A DNA stretch of 64,000 nt from Syngnathus acus (lineage: Eukaryota > Chordata > Actinopteri > Syngnathiformes > Syngnathidae), in contig NC_051096.1 of the NCBI RefSeq assembly GCF_901709675.1, forward strand, positions 2,879,001 to 2,943,000, read 5' to 3'. Positions 28,078 to 39,300 of this stretch are shown one piece after another. A model generated the notes under the pieces. The model was not told the DNA's origin and did no database searches. It was given only the letters and a program-made list of their open reading frames with translations. Positions within the stretch are counted from its first letter, which is position 1. Each line of letters opens with the position of its first letter. Both the position numbers and the translations under genes were made by a program.

Positions 28078-28595
28078 GCCCCCCACGCCAGATTCGGGTT
28101 AAAAGTGTGCAACTTGAAAAAAAGATTTGATTGGTAAACCCGATCATTCATACTTCATCTTTCAAGGTGCAAGACACTACTTCATGTTGTGATTATTGTT
28201 CAACAATCAAAAATGCAGGTAAACCAGTGCGACAAGAAGCTCATTGGTTACAGCCCCAAAAGGTGTTCACCCAGACAGACACTCTCGCTAGATACTTTCA
28301 GTATCAATGTAGCAAAATATAAAAGACTAATTTGAAACTAAGCGTCTGGCCAGTGGTGGTGAAAGAGTCAAAAGCTGTTTTGGGAATGGCGTTTTTGGTA
28401 TAGCCTTCCGAACATCATACAGAAAAGCACTTCAAACAAACTGAAAAGTTCACCCAGCACTCAGCTTTTCAAAGTCAAAGTCTGCTTTATTGTCAATTTC
28501 TTCACATGGCAAGACACAAAGACAATGAAATTGCGTTTCCTACTATCCCACACTGACAAGACATATTACACACACACACACACACATATATATAT

Positions 28596-29865
28596 TGTTG
28601 GATTTTGTCCACAATTTAGGGAGCGCGCTATCTGCGCCTCACGGCAAAAGCCATTGCCAATCACCTGTTATCCAATTTACTCACTGCGTGCTCGTTTGAT
28701 TTCTTCAGATTTAGGAAAATGCTAAGACACTGAAGCAGAAATTAGACTTATACAGGTTGGTTGAGTTCAATCACAATTCTTGTTAAGAAAGCTCTGTTTT
28801 CAGGAAAGTACAATACAGCGCTGGGCCTTTCAAGAGCAGAAAGTCTCCATTCAGAAAAGGCAACGTTCAAGGTTCTTTGGTCAGCTTATATTCAGTTGCA
28901 CAGGCCGGTGTGGGGCGAGTTTGATGGGTGATGAGTCGTTGGGGTGGGGCGAGTTCGCAGTAGAGTTTGATTCCATGGGAGTGGGTGCTGGTTATGGGCG
29001 ATTCGGTGTGTGTGTGTGGGGGCTGCTGTCTTCCATCCCGTCTTTCGGCCTTGGCGATCATCTTTGGCCGAGTCCTTGGCTGTCTCCCTCTGGCACCTGC
29101 TGGTTTTATCTCCCAGTGACCTTCCTGTAAACATTCTGCTCCATTCTTACACTGTCGCACCTCATCCATTCGTCATTCTTTCAATTTTGTCATTTTGTAC
29201 GGAATTATGTGAGCTTTTGGCTGTGACATCATCAATTTATTAATGTTCCCTGACTATGCAAAGTTTGTTCTCACCACTTACCATGTTTTTGTTTGTTTGT
29301 TCTTTTGATACTCCATGTCTTTGCTTACGTCATTATATTCTTAGTTTAATCATGCTTCCAACCGTATATTTTCTTTGTTAGGCAAAATATCTCCCTCTGT
29401 GCAGAGCGTTCAGTAGTAATCGAAAAGCTGGCGTCTCGCATTAGACGACATATGACGTTTAGTCAAAACACAAGATATAATCAAGTCCTGAACGGTCAAG
29501 ACGACTCTGGCCGTGTCCATGATTTAGAGAAAAAACATTAGGCATGCATTACACAGTTCCTTAAGGGTCATTAAGCTATTTAGGCAATATATCAAAAAAC
29601 ATTTGTTATTTCAAAGTGCTCAGAAATATACGTATATCAGATCAAAAAGTTATAAAAACCTTTGTCATTACCACCTATCAAAAATGTCTAGTTATGTCTT
29701 CTTTATTGATTTGGTGTGTAGGTATAATTATATGCTTAAAATATTTCTTTTATTGCTTTAATATGTGAATATACTTGTCTGCTTATGTACTTTATTCAAT
29801 GAGGTTTGAGCATATCTGTTTTTGTAGCTAGGCAGGACTTTTTGTATTTCGACCCCATTCCTTCA
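28596..29865. mobile_element. 1.27-kb insertion, possible solo LTR
   Basis: Unit 2 differs from unit 1 by exactly this block, inserted in the TA/CA microsatellite upstream of gene B. It begins TGTTGG and ends CCTTCA (TG...CA), flanked by ATAT on both sides, which fits a solo LTR with a short target duplication. No coding domain is visible. The flanking TA repeat makes the duplication hard to prove, so another class of element is possible. Confidence 0.45.
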
Positions 29866-29869
29866 ATAT

Positions 29870-30150
29870 ATTATATATATATTATATTGGTCCACGGACA
29901 AACAAAACATTCAAGTAAACAATACAAAAAGTAAAAACAAGAAGGCGCATACAATGAATAAATAAGAGCAGTGAATAAATAATAAATAAACAAGAGCAAC
30001 AAGGTTGAAATGGAGCAATTGTGCATACAGCAGACAGTCAGAATATAGCGCAATGGCGGCGAAGCTAACTTATATGTACTAATAGAACCAGTTTTGACAC
30101 ATTCCAGTATAATCATGAGTGGCATCATCGTCAGCCTAATTTAGCTTAAG
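29870..30150 (-). mobile_element. retroposon 3'-end fragment, copy 2 (upstream of MHC gene B)
   Basis: This is the continuation of the same element seen at 23990-24420. It starts after the 1.27-kb insertion with ATATTGGTCCACGGACAAAC and is nearly identical to copy 1. The other half of this copy lies before the insertion (about 28465-28590). Confidence 0.5.
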
Positions 30151-30234
30151 TGGAAAAGGTGCCTACAGTTTTCGGCGTCCGCCAGTTGGATTCAGTCAAA
30201 TACTCCGCTTGACTAAAATCGCACAAATAACTTG

Positions 30235-31522
30235 ATGCTTCGAATGAATTTACTTGCATTCTTTGTTGCGGCCGTGCAAATACACAGCGTGACTACGCGT
30301 GGTAAGTTGTACTTTGCTTACAACTCGTTTTATTATCCTAAAGATTGACTCTCTTGATTTAAACTGACGCATTTATTGTGTTTTTGTTTGTTAAATATTC
30401 CTCACATGTCTACGGAAGAGGATTAGGGCCAAGGAAAAAAAAAAGTGGGGTGACAGGATTCCAACTTGTTTTCTATTAAAGTCAGAATTCCCACTTTAAA
30501 GTCAGAAGTCTGAGAATAAAGTCAGAATTACCACTTAAAAGTTAGAATTGTGAGAATTAAGTCAGAATTCTGCATCGCCTCCTGAATATTATATAGGCAA
30601 TATATGATCAATAACGATATTGGATTTTTTTTTAAATGAAAGAGAATGGCAAAAGTTATGTAATTTGATTTTTTTTCACAAGTGGATTTAAATGGCCGAT
30701 GAGAGGCATTGAACTCAACATATCAAGTGCTGCAATGTTCCAACTGCAGATAGAATCATTGAAGAAAGAAATTGCACAAGATTGCCCAATGTAAAATCAA
30801 TGCAAGATCATGTGTTTCACTTTTGTTTTTGTCCTTCAGTCATTCACACGCTCAATTATTTCATGACGGCTTCTCGAAATGGGACGCTACCAGAGTACTT
30901 GGTGATGGCGTATGTTGATGGCGTTCAGATTCTGCAGTTTGACAGCAACCACAGGAAAACAAAAGCCAAACATGACTGGGTGAACAAAATCACAGAAGAT
31001 AGTCCGCACTTCTGGGAGATAGAGACAGCGATCAATATTATGAATGAGCAGATCATGAAAGGCAACATTGAAACCGCTAAAAAGCACTTCAACCAAACTG
31101 GAGGTCTGTTTCCCTCCAAGCGCCCGCTCGTAAAATTCACTTCATGTGCTGGGACACTTCATGACTAATAAACAGGCGTGTCACTGCTGGCTCCTTTCCG
31201 ATTATCGTCACTAAATGCTGTGTGCGATCCTTTCAGGTGTTCACATGATTCAGGTGATGAAAGGCTGTGAATGGGACGATGAGACGGGTGAGGTTGATAG
31301 TTGGGAGCACTACCGTTACGATGGAGAAGACTTCCTACCATTTGAGGCGAAGACGATGACATGGATCGCAGCACATCCACAAGCTTTCATCACCAAATTG
31401 AAGTGGGACCAAATTGACGGGCTTAATAAAGTCAAGAAGATTACCCACACTAAGAAGTGTCCTGTTGTGTTGAAGACACATTTGAGGAACGGGAGGGACT
31501 TCCTGACGAGAACCGGTACATT

Positions 31523-31594
<72 letters not shown>

Positions 31595-34500
31595 CACACA
31601 TGCTCTTTCTTACACATTCTCTCCATCTTTCCTGCCCTCCTCACACGTTTTCCTCCATCTTTGCGTGCAGAGCTTCCCAAGGTGTTTCTCCTGCAGAAGA
31701 CCCCTTTCTCTCCGGTCACCTGCCACGCCACGGGTTTCTACCCCAGGACATCGTCCCTCTTTTGGAGGAAGAACGGCAAGGAGATCCACAAGGACGTGGA
31801 GATGGGGGCGACCCTCCCAAACCACGATGGAACCTTCCAGACCTCGGCCCACCTGAAAGTGGAGGTGACGCCCGCCGCGGAGCGGGAGTACGAATGCGTG
31901 TTCCGGCTGGCCGGCGTCTCGGAAGACATCGTCATCAAGCTGGACGCCGGAAGCATCCTGAGCAACCAGGGTGAGCGTCTGTCACGGCTCAGACACGTCC
32001 CATTGGCTGTCGGGCTCCCGTGACGGCTCGGTGTCACGACAACAGTCGTTCACGTGTCTCTTCATTGCACAAGCTTTGCCTTGTGAAAAAGAGCAAGACA
32101 GGAAGAAGGAGGTGCCCATCTATATCCTGTTGGTGACTATTTATGTGATGGCGGTGATGTCGACGATGGTGTTGGCGGTGATGGGCCCTGCCGTGCGTCA
32201 AGGTGAGTGACACAAATGTTTCCAAGCTGGACGCCGGAAGCATCCTGAACAGTACGCGCATCCGGGGTGAGCGTTCGTCGTGACTCAGACACGTCCCATT
32301 GGCTGTGGGGCTTTCGTGGCGGTTTGCTGTCACAACAACAGCCGTTCACGTGTCTCTCCTCGTCACACACATGTGAAGAAAAGGGAAGTTGGAAGAAGCC
32401 GGTGGTCAACGCCACCTTATGTGCGATGATCCTCGTTCTGGGGCCGATGGTGATCGGATGTCTGGTGTGGATGGCGGTGTGGATGGCGGTGATGATGGCT
32501 GTGGTGATGGTGGTGGTGGTGATGTCCAAGGCCATACATCTCATAAGCAAATTAGGTGAGCAACACAAATGTTTGCTCCGTCAGGAACATCCAAAGAGAA
32601 CATTGTTTGCCTCGTTTGTGACTATTCCTAATCTCCTCTTGCTTCTCTTTTATTTCAGCCATATACGCTCAAGCTTATAAAGAGGAGAAGCAAAAAAGAA
32701 AAGAAGAAGAAGAAAGACAATTAAGTAAGGCCAACAGCCTTCAAAACCGCTATCATTAAACCGTTACTTAAGCGACCAAATCTTGACCCGGACTGTCTCA
32801 GTAATTATAGGCCAGTTTCAAACCTCCCATTCATAGTTAAATTTCTTGAAAAAGTAGTAGCGCAGCAGCTTATTGATTTCATGGTCGCCAATAATCGATA
32901 TGAATCTTTTCAGTCTGGTTGTAGAGCTACTTGAGACAGCACTTGCTAAAGTGACTAATGATCTCCTCATAGCTATGGATACAAATACTTCATCTGTATT
33001 GTTACTACTCGATCTTAGTGCTGCCTTCGACACTGTAGACTTCGATATTTTATTAGCGCGTCTTAAAAGTCGTGTTGGTATTTCAGGGTCAGCACTAGGC
33101 TGGTTCTATTCCTATCTATCAGACAGGACGCACCGAGTGGTCCATGGCAATACGTCCTCGGAGCTCCATAACGTTACGTGTGGTGTCCCACAGGGATCGG
33201 TACTCGGACCAATCCTATTTAATATTTACATGATTCCGCTTGGGGACATAATACGTAAATATAATATTAGTTTTCAATGCTACGCGGATGACACCCAATT
33301 ATATATGCCGTTATCGATAACAGCATTTTCTATTCGGGCTCCAGAGCTTTGGAATGGATATTAGAACTGCTACCTCACTAGAAACATTTAAGACACGTTT
33401 AAAGACACATTTCTATAATATGGCCTTTGATTAACCTGCAGTGGCCGATTCGGCAGGAGTTTGTGTTAGAATAATTAGTTTTGCTGAAGCGCTGGTCGGC
33501 CTGAAACCGGAGGTCACATATCTTCGCTCAAGCCAACATATCTGCCAGCTAGCTTTAGGGAGTTCTTATATTCCCTTCCTTTTCTTATCTGCGAGAGGCC
33601 CTCACTAGTTATGAACAGAACACCTTTGTTCTTTGTTAGTTCAAGAGAAGTTCTTTCTCTTTTAATTGGTTTTGTCCGAGACAGTTTTTTAGTTATCCCA
33701 TATTTACTCAATGTTTGTTTAAGTAGACTTCATGCAAGTTATCTCACATCTACTTAACGTTTGTTGGAGTGTGTGCACGAGAGGTATCTGATTATTTACT
33801 CATTATTATTATTGTGTGAAATGTAGCAAGAAAGTCTAGAGCATTGTTTTACAGGGACACGGCATCCAGGTTTGGAGATTGCAGCCGGGACTCTGCATTC
33901 CTGGGGTCACGGATCGGCCAAGGCCATGTGGCCTCGCACCACACAACATTATTAGCTAGCTAAACAGCGTTGCTACAGTCACACTCTCCCCTCCCTTTAG
34001 TGTAGCAACGCCTCTTGTAACCAGGGCAACCCAAAATAAAAAGAGGAGATAGCGGTGGGGGAGTCGAGAATTGGTGGAGGACTGTTTAACTGGGCCTTCT
34101 ACCTAATTCTCCTCGCGAGCAAAAGGAATACTGGTTGTCTTCTCCTCTTGGTTTCCAGCGTGTAAATTAATGTCTGATGGTGTTTAGACCTGACAGTTTG
34201 TTTTCGCTCCCTCTCCCCATCCCCCCACCCCTCCCCGGCTGGGGAGGTGGTGAGGTGACACCCAAGCTGACAGCGGCTATCTGGATTCTCGTGGACTAAT
34301 TCAGGATGAGGGAACTGCAGCTCGAAGACACTGCCAGGACAATCGAGGGCACCTCCTGCAGCTCTTTGCTTTGAATTGGACATCCACTTTTTCATTGATT
34401 TTCATATTACGTATTTTATGTGCCCTCTCTGCATTCATTGCAGCCTGGTGATCCTGAAAGGGGGATCCTTCCATCTGTGGTCCCTTCTCAAGGTTTCTCA

Positions 34501-34937
34501 TTTTCCCCGGGCAGGGGTTTTGAGTTTTTCCTTGCCCTTTTGGGAGCTTAAGATCAGGGGATGCTTTGAGAATAGTTGTCAATTGTTTGTCTATGTGAAG
34601 CCCTTTGAGACTGCTTGTGATTTACTTGACTTGAAAATGTTTTCTGCTTCCTTTGAGCCACAATAACAAGGCAGCCATGTCATGTCAAGGTTTGATTGAA
34701 AGCTAAAGTGTCAATGAGGAGTCCCGTCAGAAAATGTCAGCTCACACGATTATTGCCGTCAAAGGGTGCCCTGAGATATGAGCCAAAACCTGTTCAGCAA
34801 CCACGCTTGCAAATGCTTTTTTTCCATTGAAAGGAATGGACATGACATTCTTCATCAAAATTGTTGTCATGTGTAATTTAACGTCCTGTCGTATTTGCAT
34901 AGCTGTTTCCACATACTATGAGTCCGATTCTGAATGA
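30235..34937 (+). CDS. MHC class I heavy chain, gene B (two TM exons)
   Basis: Tandem paralogue of gene A. Exons: leader 30235-30301; alpha-1 30840-31103; alpha-2 31237-31515; alpha-3 31671-31970; TM1 32092-32202; TM2 32379-32555; cytoplasmic 32659-32724; last 34903-34937. If all are used the total is 1299 nt, 432 aa. All junctions are phase 1, so either TM exon can be skipped without a frame change. Trp147 is kept (KLKWDQ), position 59 is Phe, 84 His, 159 Thr and 171 His. TM1 has a shifted acceptor: the A-gene AG is mutated and the next AG, 3 nt later, keeps frame. TM2 carries an NAT sequon and a very long hydrophobic run. An L2-type LINE fills the intron before the last exon. The frame is open, so it may well be expressed. 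Confidence 0.8.
31526..31592. repeat. (CT)n microsatellite in MHC gene B intron 3, expanded
   Basis: About 67 bp of uninterrupted CT lie between the alpha-2 and alpha-3 exons. It is two to three times longer than the homologous tract in gene A and leaves a pyrimidine-rich stretch upstream of the alpha-3 acceptor. Confidence 0.95.
32212..32268 (+). pseudogene. alpha-3 exon 3'-end footprint inside MHC gene B
   Basis: AAGCTGGACGCCGGAAGCATCC...CGCATCCGGGGTGAGCG repeats the last about 40 bases of the alpha-3 exon and its donor, fused directly to intron sequence that normally follows the TM exon. It has no acceptor and marks the left breakpoint of a duplicated alpha-3-end/TM segment. Confidence 0.75.
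32729..34632 (+). mobile_element. L2-type LINE, decayed, in MHC gene B
   Basis: Reverse-transcriptase pieces are readable: YRPVSNLPF near 32808, DLSAAFDTVD near 33012, GVPQGSVLGPILF near 33182 and YADD near 33282. The body then jumps to SIRAPELWN, FKTRLKTHFYNMAFD and the typical 3' region with GAAAGGGGGATCCTTCC, GTGAAGCCCTTTGAGACTGC and a terminal ACTTGACTTG. A frameshift near 32915 and a deletion after YADD make it inactive. Compared with gene A, it was inserted about 4 bases beyond the cytoplasmic-exon donor. The long middle part (about 33450-34300) is assigned to it by position only. Confidence 0.8.
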
Positions 34938-35508
34938 GAGCCAGTAGCAGTCACATGGTAAGTTAGCTCATGCTTATTACATGTGGTCTTCGGCTTCTGG
35001 GTTAGGGAACATTTGGATACTTGTTCACTATTTTGCTCCTCTTTCTTCAGGTGTTGGAATTCTTTCAGAGGATTTTCTCATTGCACCGCATTTGGAAATC
35101 CAGACGTTTTTCTTCTTCAAGTCAACAATCATTATGATTCTGTCAAGTTTCTGCTGATCACCCAAAACCTGAAGACTATGGCCGACCCAAGTGGAAAGTC
35201 TCTTGTTTGTTCACTTTGGTTTTGTGCAATTAAACAAATCAAGTCAGTGGTTTCCACCGGTTGGAAGTCGCATCATAAAAGTTGATATCTGGATGAATTT
35301 GATTCTTTAAAAACCTTAAGACTCTTTAATCAAGCAATTTATTAGTATGAAATACATTTTTAAAAAATCCAAGCGAAATAGATTATATATCAGGTAAATA
35401 ATAAAATAGAGATGGTATCAATAGTTTTAAAATGTGTTACATATTATTTTCATTTTACAGATTGAGTAAATTCACACGTACCCTGTCTCGATTTTAAAGA
35501 TCCCTAAT

Positions 35509-36367
35509 ACAAAAATTGCGGCGAGCCAAGCTGTCACATTGGCAAATGACCAATAGACGGCAGCAACGATCCACCCAGATTGCTGACACGCCATCACAAT
35601 AATTTAGTTGCTCAATTTAACATTGATGCTCCACAAAACAAATCACTTTCAGTATTTATATCAAATAACCAGGAATTCCCTTATGTTTTTTGGTTTAACT
35701 ATTGAAGCAGCTCTCTATACAACGTTTACTTCAGGCATCGTACCGGGCAGCTGTGCGGCGTCCAAGGACCCCGTCGGTTAGCTTGCTACCTAACCGAAGA
35801 GGACCACTCGGCGGCAGACGTCCATCGGCATAAATGCGCTTGTTTCCCGGCGGCGCACAGCCACAGCTTCTGCGCGGCCCGAAACAACGTTGGCTCACGT
35901 TCATTCCCCGTCGGAGAGGAGCGAAAACTTCCCCGACCTAAAAGACCCAACCGAGGGGCTTTTGTGGATACTTTTACAGCCTCCTTTTTGCGACTAAGTG
36001 GGAATCCCTGACGCTAAAGGCCCGAAGCTAGCCGAATTAGCCGGCTGCTAGTTGATGTTTTCGCGCAAGGATTTTTGAAAATCACCGACTTTGCACACGT
36101 TTTACGGACGTTTTGAATATCTTGGGGTGTCTGGTGAAGGTTTTGTGATCTTCTATGTAAGGTTTTTGTTGGAAGGAGACACAGGGATGACTCCGAAGCC
36201 AAGTTGTCAACAAGAGCTCGCGGCGGACTAATTGATGGTCGCAAACATCCAAGACAGGGCAGTCCTCACCGCGTAGACCACCGACACATCTGCAGGACTA
36301 TATTAACCGACCAGGGGTCTTCTATCCAGCTGACGTTTTTTTTTTAACCCCGTCCAACTCCCCCGAG
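35509..36367 (+). promoter_or_regulatory. clasp2: clasp2 promoter and 5'UTR region
   Basis: After the MHC array ends, the sequence becomes CpG-richer from about 35740 (GGCAGCTGTGCGGCGTCC..., CCCGGCGGCGCACAGCC) and continues to the clasp2 start codon without coding exons. The transcription start was not fixed. Confidence 0.5.
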
Positions 36368-39300
36368 ATGGAGGACCGCGACAATATGGACTACTTCTAC
36401 CAGCAGGTGCTGCAGAAGGATGTCTCCCGCCGGTTGCAGGTCGGCCAGGACCTCATCGACTACCTGAGCGACCCTTCTCGCTCGCCTGATGTGGAGCAGG
36501 ACAAAGCCCGGCTCGATAAGACCGTCGACGAGCTCACCGGTTGGGTCAACTCCAGCAATTTCAAGGTAAAAGGAAAGAAGTGTCTAACTTTGATCCAGAG
36601 TGCATTGTTTTTCTTACATCACTATCAAAACCAACACAATTAAGGGGATTTTTGCAATAGGAAAGTGGCCCAGTCCTTATAAAGCATTTCATCCCCCCCA
36701 GTGCATCACATGCTCCTCTCATCACTCATTGCTGGAAAAAAAAAACAGTGCTATGCTTCCTGTTTTGGACAAACATTGTTCACTGGGGTCTCATTTTCCA
36801 TTAGTGGCATGAATTAAACATGATTTCATGCTTTTGACGGAACCCATTGTCAGGATGCAGACACCCCTCTCCCCTGTATAGGATGGGGGAGGTGTCATGG
36901 GAGAACTCCATCCTCGCGGCTCTTTCTGTGTCCCTCTTGATGCTGACTTGGCATCCACGTTGTGTGCCATATCAAGTGGAAAACCCCCCAACTAAAACTG
37001 GAAAAATGATTCAGTTTGCCAGAATCAACACTCCCATCCTGACCGCCAGTCAAAACATTCCCAAATCTCGTTTTAACTCGATAAATGACATCTGCACTGA
37101 TTTGCTGCGAACAATGTTTTATGGGGTCAACAGACAAATCATTTTCAATTGGTAAAATTGGCTCACGTTCATGTTGACAAATGGAAATCACATTTAGTCT
37201 TTTGGCTGTTTCGCCCCAAGTTGGGAGGAAGCGCAAGAAGACATTTGAGGAAATGAAAAATGGTTCAAAATGAGAACTTGTGTTTCTGTTCAACAAAGCG
37301 TTCCAGTGGAAAAATCGTGTCGTACAGCTTCTGGTGAGAGAATACATAATCCGTCGCTCCAGCTGTTGGACACGCCTTCCACCTCAGACTCGACAGTAAC
37401 CGCAGACTCGGCTAAAAACACGAGAGGCGATGAAAAGTGACAAGGGCGGATTGGACATTTATCGGAGGACGAGGCGACTGTCACCTCTGGCTGTCAAGAT
37501 GCCGTGAGAGCCCGTGTTTGCACTCGGGGCCGATCCGTGTTGGGATGCAAGGTCACTGTCCACATGTGACAACGCCAGTCTGCATTAAACAGGCGTTAAT
37601 CTCGCTATCATGCTAATAAAGCTAATAAAGCAAGTGAGAGCATTATGGGTTTGGTGAGCAGCTGTTGTTTTACGTCACGACGGAATCGGATTACGCAAGC
37701 TGGCAAACACTCGCACGATTAAAGCACAAAGTGGTCTCTCTGGACTTTTGTGTGGACCCCCCCCCCCCAACTCAAATTCTGCTCACCAATTAGCAAACTA
37801 AGCCGACGTACGTCCCCTGCACAAAGAGGCCATTGAGTCCCGACAGAATATTCCAGCATTCCTCAAGGTTTTTTTTTTTTTTTTTTAATCACGATTGTGT
37901 GTGTAAATATTTGGACTGTAGACCTCATCGACCCGCTTACCTGCTTCAAGGGGGCTTTTGACTAAAATAGGCAAGGGGTTTCTGCGTTCAGCCCGCTGAA
38001 GTTTTTAAGAGTCACGATGGCTCACGCAATGCCAAGACAAGCATTCCACTCCGTGTGTGCGGATGGGATCCCCATAAAAAAAGTGCAATGGTGGAAAAAG
38101 TCGACTGCGCCACGCCAGATGGGAAAGCAACCCCCCCCTCCCCTCGGCCCCTCCTCCACATGTGGCTGATTTAAAATAAATGGCTTGAATGTTCACCGGT
38201 GAGTTCTTTCTGTTTGTTTTGACAGGTGGCGGTGTTGGGCATCGAGATCTGCTCTGCTTTCGTGGACCGCCTTGGCGAGCGCTTTCGGGGTCACCTGGGC
38301 ACAAGTAAGCGAGCCACTCCGCCCAAATCCGTGTCATTTAATTCACACAGTCAAGTTAACATCACGAGTGAAAAAGTCTTTGGGTCTCGTTTCGATCACA
38401 ACAATTCGTGGACTTTTGCTGTCAGTGACTGTCAAGATGTCCTCGCCGTCTGTGTCGGCCACCCCGGCGGCGCCTGTCATAAACACTCGTTCCGCCGCGT
38501 CACTTTTATTTCTGTTTTCTCAAAAGCTTGACACCTCCCCCCTCCTGTCGTTCGTCTCTCCGCAACCGCTCCCAAACACCGGCTTGGCACACTAAGACCA
38601 AAAAAAACTGGTTTACTCAAGATTGGCAAAGCACCTAGAAACAAACAATATTCTCTATAAACATCAATACGGTTTCCGCAAAAAGTTTTCTACTGAGCAT
38701 GCACTGCTTCAGCTTGCCAACCACATCTCAACGGCTCTTGACAATAAGAAATTCGCTCTTGGTGTCTTTCTAGATTTAAGCAAAGCATTTGATACTGTCG
38801 ACCATAAGATCCTCATCGCTAAGCTAGAGAGATATGGAGTGAACGATTCTGCCCTGAAATGGTTCACAAACTATCTCGCCAACAGAGAACAATATGTATA
38901 TATAAATGGTTGTTCTTCCAACAGATCTAAAATACTATTTGGGGTCCCGCAGGGCTCAATATTGGGTCCTCTATTATTTTTGGTGTACATAAATGATTTT
39001 TCCATGTCTTGTTCAAATTTTCTTCCTTTGTTATTTGCGGATGATACCAATCTCATTGCCACCCACGAGGATTTTAATTTCCTCATTGCACGTGTGAATA
39101 CTGAGTTGCACGCTGTTACAAAATGGTTCAAAATAAATAAGTTGTCACTCAATATAAACAAATGTAACTTCATGATCTTCTGCAATATAAATAAATCTTA
39201 CCCCAAAGAACAGGCCAAAATTTACATAAATAATAACGAAATCCATCAAGTTACTAGCACTAAATTCCTAGGAGTTATAGTAGATAAACACTTAAACTGG

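Larger units (their letters stand above)
23491..35508 (+). repeat. tandem segmental duplication carrying two MHC class I genes
   Basis: Unit 1 starts near 23491 (TTTGAAGGAAATAAAAATG...) and the same sequence restarts near 27971. The flank, promoter, all exons and introns recur in order in unit 2. The two gene starts (24507 and 30235) are 5728 bp apart because unit 2 carries a 1.27-kb insertion at 28596-29865. The array closes at about 35461-35508 with a third copy of the edge segment GAGTAAATTCACAC...CCTGTCTCGATTTTAAAGAT. Intron similarity is high, so the duplication is recent compared with the flanking genes. Confidence 0.88.
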
